A DNA stretch of 64,000 bases from Agrobacterium cavarae. GTDB taxonomy: Bacteria > Pseudomonadota > Alphaproteobacteria > Rhizobiales > Rhizobiaceae. The position numbers and the translations under genes are program-made. Below the pieces are notes generated by a model. The model searched no databases, was not told the DNA's origin, and saw only the letters and a program-made list of their open reading frames with translations. The first letter of the stretch is position 1, and every line of letters starts with the position of its first letter. The DNA is taken from NCBI RefSeq assembly GCF_004310285.1, contig NZ_SISF01000029.1:101412-165411 (forward strand), read 5' to 3'. Of the stretch, positions 36,082 to 45,693 are shown piece by piece.

Positions 36082-37092
36082 TTACCTCATCGCTTTCAGG
36101 CGGCGCACGACGATTGGAATGGCAATGGTGATGATCAGCAGAAGGCCGACAAAGATCGACATGACGATGCCCGGAACGTTGAGAAGACCAAGACCGAAAG
36201 TGACGAGCCCCATGACGAAAGCGGCAATCACCACGCCGCCGATCGTGCCCGAGCCGCCCAGGATCGACACACCGCCGAGAACGACCATGGTCACGACCTC
36301 CAGCTCCCACCCTTGAGCGATCGACGGGCGCGTGGAGCCGAGCCGCGAGGTGAGGCATACGGCGGCGATGCCGCTCATCAGGCCCGTGAGGAGGAACAGG
36401 ATGAACTTCACGCGCTCCACGGGCACGCCCGAAAAACGGGCGGCAAATGGATTGTTGCCGATGACATAGACCTGTCGTCCAAAATTCGTCGCATGCAGCA
36501 GAATCGCGAAGACGATCGCCATCATCACGAAGAGAACGAATTCGAAGGAGATCACCCAGAAGACATAGCCCTGGCCGAAATAGGCGAAGTCCGCCGGATA
36601 TTTGCCATAGGCCTGGTCGCCCAGCACCATATAGGAAATACCGCGAAACAGGCTCATCGTGCCGATCGTGACGACAATGGAAGGGAGCTTCAGCCCTGCG
36701 ACGAGAAAGCCGTTGAAAGCGCCGCAGGCAAGACCGACGCTAATACCGATCGCCACAAGTCCGGGCGTTCCCACCCCCATCTGCACCGCGTAACCCATGG
36801 CGGTCGAGGCGAGCGCGATGATGGCTGCAACCGAAAGGTCGATTTCACCGGCGATGATCAGAAGCGCCATGGCAAAGGCGATCATCGCCTTTTCGGTGAA
36901 GTTGAAGCTGGCGTCAGAGAGGTTCCAGGCGTCGAGAAAGTAGGGTGAGGCCAGCGAGTTGGCGATGAAGATCAGGATTGCGACGCCAAGCAGCAGCACT
37001 TCCCAGCTTGCCATGACGCGGCGGAAAGGCGTGCCGAGCTTGTCCGGAATGATGCGAGGTGACGCCAGCGGTTGGGTTTGATCGATGCTCAT
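36082..37092 (-). CDS. rhaQ: Rhamnose ABC transporter permease
   Basis: 336-residue RbsC/AraH-type permease with eight to ten hydrophobic segments. It has the characteristic AGEIDLSVAAIIALASTAMG near the middle of the N-terminal half and LGGVSILGGSGTIGGVVIAAFVMG near the C-terminus. The start overlaps the rhaP stop by 4 bp. It forms the membrane channel with RhaP. Confidence 0.94.
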   Translation of the reverse strand: MSIDQTQPLASPRIIPDKLGTPFRRVMASWEVLLLGVAILIFIANSLASPYFLDAWNLSDASFNFTEKAMIAFAMALLIIAGEIDLSVAAIIALASTAMGYAVQMGVGTPGLVAIGISVGLACGAFNGFLVAGLKLPSIVVTIGTMSLFRGISYMVLGDQAYGKYPADFAYFGQGYVFWVISFEFVLFVMMAIVFAILLHATNFGRQVYVIGNNPFAARFSGVPVERVKFILFLLTGLMSGIAAVCLTSRLGSTRPSIAQGWELEVVTMVVLGGVSILGGSGTIGGVVIAAFVMGLVTFGLGLLNVPGIVMSIFVGLLLIITIAIPIVVRRLKAMR

Positions 37093-38096
37093 GCCGCAGC
37101 CTCCTTGCTCTGTTCTGTGGCGGCTCTGTCACGCAGGATGATGCGCCCTTTGCGCGCTTCTGCTCGCGCGTTGAAGACGACGGCCAATACGATGACGATG
37201 CCGGAGATCGCCATCTGCGCGAATGGAGAGATCCCGATCACCGGAAGCGCGTTCTTGATGACGCCGAGGAAGATCGCGCCAAGGACGGCGCCGAGCACCG
37301 ATCCGATGCCTCCCGCAATCGAGATGCCGCCGATGACATTTGCCGCGACACTATCCAGCTCGAACCCTTGAGCGATATCCACATAGGCGACGGCGTAACG
37401 CGACACCCATAGATAGCTTGCAAGACCGGCAAGCGCGCCGGAGAGGACGAAGGCGAGGAAGCGCGTGTGGCCGACATCGATGCCGGCATAGATCGCAGCA
37501 CTCGGGTTGCCGCCGGAAGCATAGGCCGAACGACCAAAGGCGGTTCGCTTGAGAATGATCCATGCAGCGACGATGACAAGGACCGCCACCCAGGACAGAA
37601 CCGGCATGCCGAGGATGGACGTGCGGGGCACGTTGAGAAATGTCGGAGACATCTGGTGCGCGTTGACCCAAGCGCCGCCCGACAGAACGAAGGCCATGCC
37701 GCGATAGATGGTGAGCGTACCGAGTGTCACCACGATTGAGGGAAGCCCAAGCCACCACACGAGAATACCGTTGATCGAACCGAGCAGCGCACCAATTCCA
37801 ACTGCCATTGCGACGAGGAGGGGAAGCGGCACGCCGGGGAACGCGGCATTGGTCATTGCTACTGCCATTCCGGTAAAGGCGAGATTGGCTGCGACCGAGA
37901 GGTCGATCGACTTGGTGAGGATGACCGTCATCTGTCCCAGCGCCAGAATGATCAGGATCGACGTATCATTGAAGATGTTCACGAGATTGGCAGGGCGCTC
38001 AAAGCCCGGCGAGCGTAACGAGAAGCCGATGATGAGAAGAATGATGATGCCAGCCAGCAGCCATTCGCGGTTTTTCAGAAGTGTCTTCATGCGCAT
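37089..38096 (-). CDS. rhaP: Rhamnose ABC transporter permease
   Basis: 335-residue RbsC-type permease. It shows TKSIDLSVAANLAFTGMAVAM and GGISIAGGIGSVLGAVLGAIFLG, the two signature regions of monosaccharide CUT2 permeases. It follows rhaT after 6 bp. The pair of unlike permeases is typical for rhamnose importers of rhizobia. Confidence 0.94.
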   Translation of the reverse strand: MRMKTLLKNREWLLAGIIILLIIGFSLRSPGFERPANLVNIFNDTSILIILALGQMTVILTKSIDLSVAANLAFTGMAVAMTNAAFPGVPLPLLVAMAVGIGALLGSINGILVWWLGLPSIVVTLGTLTIYRGMAFVLSGGAWVNAHQMSPTFLNVPRTSILGMPVLSWVAVLVIVAAWIILKRTAFGRSAYASGGNPSAAIYAGIDVGHTRFLAFVLSGALAGLASYLWVSRYAVAYVDIAQGFELDSVAANVIGGISIAGGIGSVLGAVLGAIFLGVIKNALPVIGISPFAQMAISGIVIVLAVVFNARAEARKGRIILRDRAATEQSKEAAA

Positions 38097-38102
38097 TTCC
38101 TC

Positions 38103-39647
38103 TCACGCATTTCCGGTGGCGGCGCGCACCAGCTTTTCCGGCGAGAACTCCGCCCGCTCGAACCGGCCTGCCACCAACCCTTCGCGCATCACGATCGCGC
38201 GGTCGGACATGCCGAGAATTTCCGGCAGTTCGGATGAGATCATGATGATGGACAGACCTTCCGCCGCCAGTTCACTGATGAAACCATGGACCGCGGCTTT
38301 CGAGCCGATATCGATACCCTTTGTCGGCTCGTCCAGAATGATAACCCGCGGCTTTGTCGCCAGCCACTTACCGATCACGACCTTCTGCTGGTTGCCGCCA
38401 GACAGCGTTCCAACGGGCACGGAAAGTGCCGCCGCACGAAGATCAAGGCGCGTTGCATATGTGCGCGCCAATGCGAATTCGTTGGCGGCTTTCAGGAAAC
38501 CCTTGCGCGATGTGTGGGAGAGAGAGGGCAGGGACATGTTCTGGTAGATGGGCATTTCCAGCGCCAGACCATGACGCCCCCGCTCTTCCGGCACATAGGC
38601 GATCCCGGCCCGAATTGCGTCTTCCGGTGAACGGATCGTTACCGCTTTGCCGTTCAGCGTCAGTGTTCCGGATGCGGGACGGGTCATGCCGAAGAGGGAC
38701 TGGCAAAACTCCGACCGTCCGGCGCCGATCAGACCATAGAGCCCAAGAATTTCGCCCTGTCGCAAATCGAAGGAGATGCCGCGAAACTCCGTCTCGTGGC
38801 AGTAATCCTGCACCGACAGCACGGTGCCGCCAATGTTCACGGCCTGCTTGGGGAACGCGTCCTTCACATCGCGGCCAACCATCAACCGGACAATCTCGTC
38901 CTGGGGCGTCGCAGTCAGCTTGCCCGCGCCGACCATGCGTCCGTCGCGAAAGACGGCATAATTCTCCGCAATTTCATAGACTTCGTCGAACTTGTGGCTG
39001 ATGAACAGGATCGCCTTGCCCTGCCGCTTCAGGTTTTCGACGATGCGGAAAAGATCGTCGATTTCCTTGCGTGATAAGGCTGCCGTCGGCTCGTCCATGA
39101 TGACGATGCGCGCCTCGACCGAAAGTGCACGGGCAATCGCGACCAGATGGCGCTGTGCAATGGAGAGATCCTTCAGCCGAATTGTGGGGTCTATCTTGCT
39201 TTCCAGCCGCTCCAACAGGGCGCGGGATTTCTCGTTGATCGTCTTCCAATCGATCAGCCCGAAGCGACCCTTCGGCGCATGCCCGAGAAAGATGTTCTCG
39301 CCAACCGAAAGCTCATCGAACAGAACGGTTTCCTGATAAATGGCGGTGACGCCTGCATCGATTGCATCCTGCGCGCTTTGAAAATGAACCGGTGTGCCGT
39401 CCAGCAGGATTTCACCCTCATTGGGGCGATAGATACCGGTCAGGATTTTTACCAGCGTGGATTTACCCGCGCCATTTTCCCCGATGAGGGCCGTCACCTG
39501 GCCGGAATAGAGCTGGATGTCGACATTATCCAGTGCCTTCACGCCTGGAAAAATCTGACTGATGCCGCGCATTTCCAGAACGGGGTTCAAGCGGTCCTCT
39601 TGCCTTGCGTAAAGCGCCGCCGTTTCGGTCATTGTCTCTACCGCCAT
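38103..39647 (-). CDS. rhaT: Rhamnose ABC transporter tandem ATPase
   Basis: 514-residue CUT2-type ATPase with two nucleotide-binding domains. The N-terminal domain is canonical (Walker A GENGAGKST, Walker B IVIMDEPTAALS). The C-terminal one has a degenerate P-loop (GLIGAGRSE) but an intact LSGGNQQKV signature and VIILDEPTKGID. This asymmetry is normal in RbsA/RhaT proteins. It is separated from rhaS by 195 bp that contain a strong hairpin. Confidence 0.95.
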   Translation of the reverse strand: MAVETMTETAALYARQEDRLNPVLEMRGISQIFPGVKALDNVDIQLYSGQVTALIGENGAGKSTLVKILTGIYRPNEGEILLDGTPVHFQSAQDAIDAGVTAIYQETVLFDELSVGENIFLGHAPKGRFGLIDWKTINEKSRALLERLESKIDPTIRLKDLSIAQRHLVAIARALSVEARIVIMDEPTAALSRKEIDDLFRIVENLKRQGKAILFISHKFDEVYEIAENYAVFRDGRMVGAGKLTATPQDEIVRLMVGRDVKDAFPKQAVNIGGTVLSVQDYCHETEFRGISFDLRQGEILGLYGLIGAGRSEFCQSLFGMTRPASGTLTLNGKAVTIRSPEDAIRAGIAYVPEERGRHGLALEMPIYQNMSLPSLSHTSRKGFLKAANEFALARTYATRLDLRAAALSVPVGTLSGGNQQKVVIGKWLATKPRVIILDEPTKGIDIGSKAAVHGFISELAAEGLSIIMISSELPEILGMSDRAIVMREGLVAGRFERAEFSPEKLVRAATGNA

Positions 39648-39800
39648 TTTTCTTACGAACCTGCGTGCTCTTTATCGAGCAGAAGAAGGAAAGCCTTCAC
39701 TCGACGGCATCCTGATGCATTTGCCGATGAAACATCCGGCAAGCATGATCGATGCTTGGTTCAAGCTCGAGGATGACGTCGACTGAGGGAATGTTGGAAA

Positions 39801-39832
39801 CATCTCCCGGCGGATGTTGTCGCCGGGAGATG
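39801..39832 (-). terminator. Strong hairpin between rhaS and rhaT
   Basis: CATCTCCCGGCG and CGCCGGGAGATG form a perfect 12-bp stem with an 8-nt loop, 10 bases after the rhaS stop. On the minus strand it is followed by TTTCC rather than a long T-tract. It probably acts as partial terminator or mRNA stabiliser, raising RhaS over the membrane components. Confidence 0.7.
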
Positions 39833-39842
39833 AAGTCAAAGA

Positions 39843-40853
39843 TCAGAAAATCTTGGAGAACTGATCGATGTTCTTCGCGTCATAGACGAACGGATCGGCC
39901 ATTGCGGCTTCACTGTTTTCGCCGACCTTGATCTTGCCCATGCGGCCGGCTTCGATTTCAGAGCCAGGCTTGCCGTCGGCATCACCCTTGACAAGGTGGT
40001 AGGCGATCTGGGTCGCAGAATAGCCTAGGTCGATTGGGTTCCAGATGGCGAATTCCTTCGTCGCACCCGACTTGATGGCGCCGGCCATCTCGGACGGAAG
40101 GCCAAGGCCCGTGACATAGACCTGGCCGATCTTGCCAGCATCCTTGACAGCCTGAGACGCCGCCAGGACGCCAACTGTCGTCGGGGCAACGATCACCTTG
40201 ACGTTCGGCTGGGAGGTCAGGAGACCTTGCGCTTCACGATAGCTCTTGTCGGCCAAGTCGTCGCCGTAGACGGTGGTGACCAGATTGAGGCCGGGGAAAT
40301 CCTTCAGCTGCTTCTTCATCTCCTCGATCCAGATGTTCTGGTTAGTGGAGGTGGTTGTGGCCGAAAGGATGGCGAAGTCACCCTTGCCGCCTTCGAGATG
40401 ATCAGCGGCAAGCTGCAGGCACATTTTGCCGATCAGCGCGTTGGAGGAGGGGTTGAGCTGCAGAATGCGGCCTTCCGGTGCGACACCCGAATCCCAGGAA
40501 ATAACCTTGATGCCGCGCTGCGCGGCCTTCTTGAGTGCCGGAACCACGGCGTCCGGATCGTTTGCCGAGATCGCAATCGCATCGACGCCTTGGGCGATCA
40601 GCGAATTGATGACTTCGATCTGGCCTTCTGCGGTTGTCGTTGTCGGGCCGGTATAGATGATCTCGACGCCGCCAAGTTCCTTGGCTGCTTCCTGCGCACC
40701 CTTGTTGGCAGCCTCGAAGAAGCCATTGCCGAGCGACTTGACCACGAGCGCGATTTTCATGTCTTTCGCCTGGGCGACGCTGCCGATACCGGCAACACCA
40801 AGCGCTACACCGAGCGCAAGCGCGCGGGTGAGTTTTCTGCGTGTAAGTTTCAT
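39843..40853 (-). CDS. rhaS: Rhamnose-binding periplasmic protein
   Basis: 336-residue CUT2 family solute receptor (RbsB-like). A signal peptide (LALGVALGVAGIGSVAQA) is followed by KDMKIALVVKSLGNGFFEAANKGAQEAAKELGG. It has IAISANDPDAVVPALKKAAQRGIKVISWDSGV and a terminal region typical of rhamnose receptors. It lies 39 bp downstream of rhaR in the same operon. Confidence 0.95.
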   Translation of the reverse strand: MKLTRRKLTRALALGVALGVAGIGSVAQAKDMKIALVVKSLGNGFFEAANKGAQEAAKELGGVEIIYTGPTTTTAEGQIEVINSLIAQGVDAIAISANDPDAVVPALKKAAQRGIKVISWDSGVAPEGRILQLNPSSNALIGKMCLQLAADHLEGGKGDFAILSATTTSTNQNIWIEEMKKQLKDFPGLNLVTTVYGDDLADKSYREAQGLLTSQPNVKVIVAPTTVGVLAASQAVKDAGKIGQVYVTGLGLPSEMAGAIKSGATKEFAIWNPIDLGYSATQIAYHLVKGDADGKPGSEIEAGRMGKIKVGENSEAAMADPFVYDAKNIDQFSKIF

Positions 40854-40892
40854 TCCCTTTTCCTCCCGTTAAAACCTTCCCTTCGGCGCTCC

Positions 40893-41723
40893 TCAAGCAA
40901 CCGAAGCGGAATCCTCCTCTGTCGGCGGTTTGTCCTCCGCCTGCGCGGCCGCCGCTCCGGCGATGACCAGCGTCACTCCCGCGGCCTCCACCATGCGTGC
41001 GGCCTCGTCTGAAATGTCTTCGTCGGTGATGATCGTCGAAACCGTATCCAGGGGTGTCAGGATAAGGCTGGAGCGTTTGCGAAACTTGGAGGAGTCGACC
41101 ATGACGATCAGCTCCTCTGCCTGCCGCATCAGCTTCTGTTCGCTCTGGATCACCATTGCGTCGGATTCCATGATGCCAAGCGCGCCCACTCCCTGTGCTC
41201 CGATGAAGATGCGCCGCGCATAGAAATTGCGGATCGCGTCATTTTCGAAGGGAGACAGGATGAGGCTCTGGTCGCGATAGATCGCGCCACCGGGTACGCT
41301 GACATTGCATTTCGAGTGCTTCACCAGATGCTCAGCAATGGCGAAAGAGTTGGTCATTACCTGCAGACGCCGGGCCGACATGAAATGCACCATCTGGAAG
41401 GTGGTCGTACCGCCATTGATAATGATGGCGTCACCTTCCTCGCACAAATCGACGGCCTTGCGTGCAATTGCGCGTTTCTTATCGATATTGACAGATTCCG
41501 AGACGCGAAAGGGACGTGCGGCCAGGTTGCCGAGCTGTGGCGGATGCACCGCCTCGGCTCCGCCGCGCACACGGCGCAGTTTTCCCTGGACGTGAAGAGA
41601 TGCGATATCACGCCTGATCGTTGCCTCGGACGCATCGGTCAGTTCGGCAATGTCCTGCACCGTCACCACAGGCTTTTCCTGAATGGCGCTCAAGATGATG
41701 CGATGGCGTTCGCTCTCGTACAT
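40893..41723 (-). CDS. rhaR: DeoR-family repressor of rhamnose genes
   Basis: 276-residue regulator. The N-terminal DeoR HTH is VTVQDIAELTDASEATIRRDIASLHVQGKLRRVRGGAEA. A DeoRC sugar-phosphate sensor domain follows (IARKAVDLCEEGDAIIINGGTTTFQMVHFM). It represses the rha genes in R. leguminosarum in the absence of rhamnose. It lies at the head of its operon and diverges from rhaDI, sharing a promoter region with TTCGAT repeats. Confidence 0.94.
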   Translation of the reverse strand: MYESERHRIILSAIQEKPVVTVQDIAELTDASEATIRRDIASLHVQGKLRRVRGGAEAVHPPQLGNLAARPFRVSESVNIDKKRAIARKAVDLCEEGDAIIINGGTTTFQMVHFMSARRLQVMTNSFAIAEHLVKHSKCNVSVPGGAIYRDQSLILSPFENDAIRNFYARRIFIGAQGVGALGIMESDAMVIQSEQKLMRQAEELIVMVDSSKFRKRSSLILTPLDTVSTIITDEDISDEAARMVEAAGVTLVIAGAAAAQAEDKPPTEEDSASVA

Positions 41724-41752
41724 GGGGTCCTCCTGACCGCAATCTTTCGTAA

Positions 41753-41780
41753 ACTTCGATTGTTGTCAATCAAGTTCGAT
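41753..41780. promoter_or_regulatory. Candidate RhaR operators (TTCGAT repeats)
   Basis: ACTTCGAT (41753-41760) and AGTTCGAT (41773-41780) are direct repeats with a 20-bp period in the rhaR-rhaD intergenic region. CTTTCGT at 41744-41750 and ATGATCGTTT at about 41817 are related. TTCG-centred direct repeats are a common DeoR-family pattern (as in GlpR sites). Confidence 0.5.
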
Positions 41781-41830
41781 CAAAAATATCAATGTTGCGG
41801 CGCACAATGAAAATTTATGATCGTTTGTGA

Positions 41831-41859
41831 TTGACATGGTGCTTTTAGATGCGCGATAT
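41831..41859 (+). promoter_or_regulatory. Candidate rhaDI promoter
   Basis: A perfect -35 TTGACA (41831-41836) is followed by a 17-bp spacer and a -10-like CGATAT (41854-41859), about 60 bp before the rhaD start. The -10 match is poor, so this is provisional. Confidence 0.4.
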
Positions 41860-41922
41860 CTGCTCTCAATGGGAGGCGAGTTCACCTGGGACTCGCAATA
41901 ATTGCCGTGGGAGGATACTGCG

Positions 41923-44016
41923 ATGGGACAATCCCGTCTTCTCGAAAATCGTTGGGACGACGCTTATGCAGCAACGCTGGATGAGCCGGGAAAGCTGCTC
42001 TATCGCTCCAACCTTCTGGGCGCTGACAAACGGATCACCAATTACGGTGGTGGCAATACCTCTGCCAAAGTCTGGGAAACCGACCCGCTCACCGGCAATA
42101 AGGTTCGCGTCATGTGGGTCAAGGGATCTGGCGGCGATGTCGGCACGATCAAGCTTGACGGCTTCGCCACCCTCTACATGGAAAAGCTTGGAGCGCTCAA
42201 GGGCATTTACCGCGGCGTGGAAGACGAAGACCGCATGGTCGGTTTTCTTCCCCATTGCACGTTCAATCTCAACCCGCGCGCGGCCTCCATCGACACGCCA
42301 CTGCATGGTTTCGTGCCCTTCGATCATGTCGATCACATGCATCCGGACGCAATCATTGCCATTGCCGCTTCGAAGAATTCACGGGAACTGACGAAGGAAG
42401 TTTTTGGAAGTGAGATCGGCTGGCTGCCTTGGCGACGCCCGGGCTTCCAGCTCGGTCTCGACCTTGAAGCCTTCGTCAAGGCAAACCCCGATGCCAAGGG
42501 CGTTGTGTTGGAAAGCCATGGTCTCTTCACCTGGGATAACGATGCCAAGGCCTGTTACGAGCTGACGCTTGCGATCATCAACAAGGCGATCGAGTGGTTC
42601 GCTGCCAAAACTGAAGGCAAGACTATTTTCGGTGGTGCTGTCGCCAATACCCTGCCCAGGGAAGATCGCCGGGCAATCGCTGCCCGGCTGATGCCCGAAA
42701 TTCGCGGACGCATCGGGAAAGACGAGCGCAAGCTTGGTCATTTCGACGATCAGGATGCCGTGTTGGAGTTCGTCAACTCGAAGGAATTGAAGCCGCTCGG
42801 CGCGCTTGGCACATCCTGCCCTGACCACTTTCTGCGCACCAAGATCCGCCCCCTGATCCTAAATTTGGATACGTCGAAACCGGATGTTGACGCATTGCTT
42901 GCGGGCCTCGACCAGGCGCTTGAAGACTACCGCGCCGATTACACCCGATACTACGAGAGCTGCAAGCACGCCAATTCGCCGAAGATGCGCGATCCTAATC
43001 CGGTCATCTTCCTCATTCCCGGCGTCGGCATGTTCTCCTTCGCCAAGGACAAGGCAACCGCGCGTATTGCAGGTGAGTTTTACGTCAACGCCATCAATGT
43101 GATGCGCGGTGCATCGGCAGTGTCGGAGTATCAAGGTCTGCCGGAACAGGAGGCCTTCGACATCGAATATTGGCTGCTGGAAGAAGCGAAGCTTCAGCGC
43201 ATGCCGAAGCCCAAGAGCCTTGCCGGGAGGGTTGCATTCATTACCGGTGGTGCGGGAGGTATTGGACGGTCTACGGCGGAGCGGCTGGCAAGCGAGGGCG
43301 CCTGCGTCGTGCTTGCCGATATTGATGAGGCCGCACTCGAAAACACAAAGGGTGATTTCGAAAAGAGGTTCAGCGCTGATGCTGTTTGTACTGTGAAGCT
43401 CGATGTCACCCAGGAAGATGCCGTTCTTGCCGCGTTCGCCGAGGCGAGCGTCGCGTTTGGCGGTATCGATATCCTCGTTTCCAATGCGGGCATTGCGTCA
43501 TCTGCACCGGTCGAAGACACCACGCTTGCCATGTGGAACAAGAATATCGACATTCTGGCAACGGGCTATTTCCTCGTGTCGCGGGAAGCCTTCCGCCTGT
43601 TCCGACGTCAGAAGCTCGGCGGCAATGTCGTCTTCGTCGCATCCAAAAACGGCCTGGCGTCTTCACCCAACGCATCTGCCTATTGCACTGCGAAGGCTGC
43701 TGAAATCCATCTCGCTCGTTGCCTGGCCCTTGAAGGTGCCGATGCCGGTATTCGCGTCAACACCGTCAATCCCGATGCGGTTCTGCGCGGCTCCAAGATA
43801 TGGAACGGCGAGTGGCGCGAACAGCGCGCGGCATCCTCCAAGATCGAGGTGGACGATCTCGAAGAACATTACCGCAAGCGTTCCATGCTGAAGCTGAACG
43901 TCTTTCCGGAAGATATTGCCGAAGCAATCTTCTTCCTGGCGTCAGACGCATCTGCCAAGTCGACGGGGAATATCATCAACGTCGACGCCGGCAACGCGCA
44001 GAGCTTCACGCGCTGA
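41923..44016 (+). CDS. rhaD: Bifunctional rhamnulose-1-phosphate aldolase / short-chain dehydrogenase
   Basis: 697-residue fusion. Residues about 1-400 form a class II aldolase fold (NYGGGNTSAKV, VDHMHPDAI with the metal-binding His pair, ESHGLFTWD) that splits L-rhamnulose 1-phosphate into DHAP and lactaldehyde. Residues about 430-697 are an SDR (FITGGAGGIGRS, NAGIAS, SAYCTAKAAE, NIINVDAGNAQSF) that oxidises the L-lactaldehyde to lactate. The ATG at 41923 has GGGAGGA upstream; a start 21 bases earlier is less likely. The fusion channels the aldehyde and is typical of rhizobial RhaD. Confidence 0.95.
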   Translation: MGQSRLLENRWDDAYAATLDEPGKLLYRSNLLGADKRITNYGGGNTSAKVWETDPLTGNKVRVMWVKGSGGDVGTIKLDGFATLYMEKLGALKGIYRGVEDEDRMVGFLPHCTFNLNPRAASIDTPLHGFVPFDHVDHMHPDAIIAIAASKNSRELTKEVFGSEIGWLPWRRPGFQLGLDLEAFVKANPDAKGVVLESHGLFTWDNDAKACYELTLAIINKAIEWFAAKTEGKTIFGGAVANTLPREDRRAIAARLMPEIRGRIGKDERKLGHFDDQDAVLEFVNSKELKPLGALGTSCPDHFLRTKIRPLILNLDTSKPDVDALLAGLDQALEDYRADYTRYYESCKHANSPKMRDPNPVIFLIPGVGMFSFAKDKATARIAGEFYVNAINVMRGASAVSEYQGLPEQEAFDIEYWLLEEAKLQRMPKPKSLAGRVAFITGGAGGIGRSTAERLASEGACVVLADIDEAALENTKGDFEKRFSADAVCTVKLDVTQEDAVLAAFAEASVAFGGIDILVSNAGIASSAPVEDTTLAMWNKNIDILATGYFLVSREAFRLFRRQKLGGNVVFVASKNGLASSPNASAYCTAKAAEIHLARCLALEGADAGIRVNTVNPDAVLRGSKIWNGEWREQRAASSKIEVDDLEEHYRKRSMLKLNVFPEDIAEAIFFLASDASAKSTGNIINVDAGNAQSFTR

Positions 44017-44022
44017 GGCACG

Positions 44023-44052
44023 AACCGCCCGTGCGTTCAGCCGTGGGCGGTT
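44023..44052 (+). other. Hairpin between rhaD and rhaI
   Basis: AACCGCCC (44023-44030) pairs with GGGCGGTT (44045-44052) with a 14-nt loop, 7 bases after the rhaD stop. Only a short T run follows, so it may be an attenuator in the 157-bp gap before rhaI. Confidence 0.45.
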
Positions 44053-44173
44053 TGCAGGTCAGGTGCTGGTGATTGCAAAATGAGAAAGATCGCCACGATC
44101 AAGCCCTTCCTCCGCTCACGATGAGTTGGCTACAGAACGGCTTGAAGAGGACGTGGTGCAGAGGGAGGATGAC

Positions 44174-45466
44174 ATGACGGAATTGAGAATTGCGGCGGAT
44201 CTGGTCGATCGCGAGAACGAGAAGCGCGCGAAGGCGCATGAAGCAGACTATGCGGCCCTCGGTGAACATCTGTCACGCCGCAACGTCGATATCGATGCGA
44301 TCACGGCCAAGGTTGCCGCGTTCCATGTGGCCGTCCCATCCTGGGGTGTTGGAACCGGCGGCACACGCTTTGCCCGCTTTCCGGGCCTCGGCGAGCCACG
44401 CGGTATTTTCGACAAGCTGGATGACTGCGCTGTCATCAACCAGCTAACGGCTGCCACGCCCACTGTCTCTCTTCATATTCCGTGGGATAAGGAAGATCCT
44501 GCAAGACTTAAGGCACACGCCGACGCGCTCGACCTCGGCTTCGACGCGATGAATTCCAACACCTTTTCGGACGCTGCAGATCAGCAGCACTCCTACAAAT
44601 ACGGCTCCTTGAGCCATACGGATGCTGCAACGCGCCAACAGGCGGTCGAGCACAACATCGAATGCATCGAGATCGGAAAGGCACTCGGCTCCAAAGCCTT
44701 GACGGTCTGGATCGGCGATGGCTCCAACTTCCCTGGACAGAGCAACTTCACCAAAAGCTTCGAGCGCTACCTCGCCGGTATGGCGGACATCTACAAGGCA
44801 CTGCCGGATGATTGGCGGCTGTTCTCCGAACACAAGATGTACGAGCCGGCTTTCTACTCCACCGTCGTACAGGACTGGGGCACCAATTACCTGATCGCCA
44901 ATACGCTCGGTGAGAAGGCTTTCTGCCTCGTCGATCTTGGTCATCACGCACCCAACACCAACATCGAAATGATCGTTGCTCGCCTGATCCAGTTCGGCAA
45001 GCTCGGCGGCTTCCACTTCAACGACAGCAAATATGGCGATGACGATCTTGATGCCGGCGCTATCGAGCCATATCGCCTTTTCCTCGTGTTCAACGAATTG
45101 GTGGATGCAGAGCACCGCGGCGTGAAGCAGTTCCATCCAGCGCATATGATCGACCAGTCTCACAATGTGACCGACCCGATCGAAAGCCTCATCTCCAGCG
45201 CCAACGAAATCCGCCGGGCCTACGCACAAGCATTGCTTGTCGATCGCTCCGCTCTTGAAAATTTCCAGCAGGAAAACGATGCACTCATGGCGTCCGACAC
45301 GCTGAAGCGCGCCTATCGCACGGATGTCGAGGCCATTCTTGCGCAAGCCCGCAAAAAGGCTGGTGCGGCAATAGATCCAATCGCAACTTACCGAGCCAGC
45401 GGCTATCGCAAGCAGGTGGCAGGTGAGCGCCCTTCACAGCGTGGCGGCTCGGGCGGGATCGTCTGA
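44174..45466 (+). CDS. rhaI: L-rhamnose isomerase
   Basis: 430-residue metal-dependent TIM-barrel isomerase converting L-rhamnose to L-rhamnulose. The length and motifs (TVSLHIPWDKEDP, FSEHKMYEPAFYSTVVQDWGT, VDLGHHAPNTNIE, GGFHFNDSKYGDDDLD) match the Pseudomonas stutzeri-type isomerase rather than E. coli RhaA. I use the ATG at 44174, preceded by GGAGG; an earlier in-frame start has no good ribosome site. It is the second gene of rhaDI. Confidence 0.95.
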   Translation: MTELRIAADLVDRENEKRAKAHEADYAALGEHLSRRNVDIDAITAKVAAFHVAVPSWGVGTGGTRFARFPGLGEPRGIFDKLDDCAVINQLTAATPTVSLHIPWDKEDPARLKAHADALDLGFDAMNSNTFSDAADQQHSYKYGSLSHTDAATRQQAVEHNIECIEIGKALGSKALTVWIGDGSNFPGQSNFTKSFERYLAGMADIYKALPDDWRLFSEHKMYEPAFYSTVVQDWGTNYLIANTLGEKAFCLVDLGHHAPNTNIEMIVARLIQFGKLGGFHFNDSKYGDDDLDAGAIEPYRLFLVFNELVDAEHRGVKQFHPAHMIDQSHNVTDPIESLISSANEIRRAYAQALLVDRSALENFQQENDALMASDTLKRAYRTDVEAILAQARKKAGAAIDPIATYRASGYRKQVAGERPSQRGGSGGIV

Positions 45467-45693
45467 AAACCGGCGAGAGAGCGTGAGATGTCAAGCAAGC
45501 CGGACTTTGGCCTGGCTGTCCGCGCCGCTCCTGTCGAAACCGGACTATGCGAGCTTGGCTCGACCACTGCCATTCAGGGAGGACGCACTACTGAGCGAAC
45601 CGGTGCCCTTTTCCGGTCCGTCGTACCACAGCTACTCGGAAGTTTGCGCTGAGGGCGTGTTGCGCACCTTTCTCTGGTGCGCGCACCAATCCA

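Noticed and set aside
35764-36948. Plus-strand frame of 394 codons opposite rhaU and rhaQ
   Set aside because: Antisense shadow; the rha genes in this region are unambiguous.
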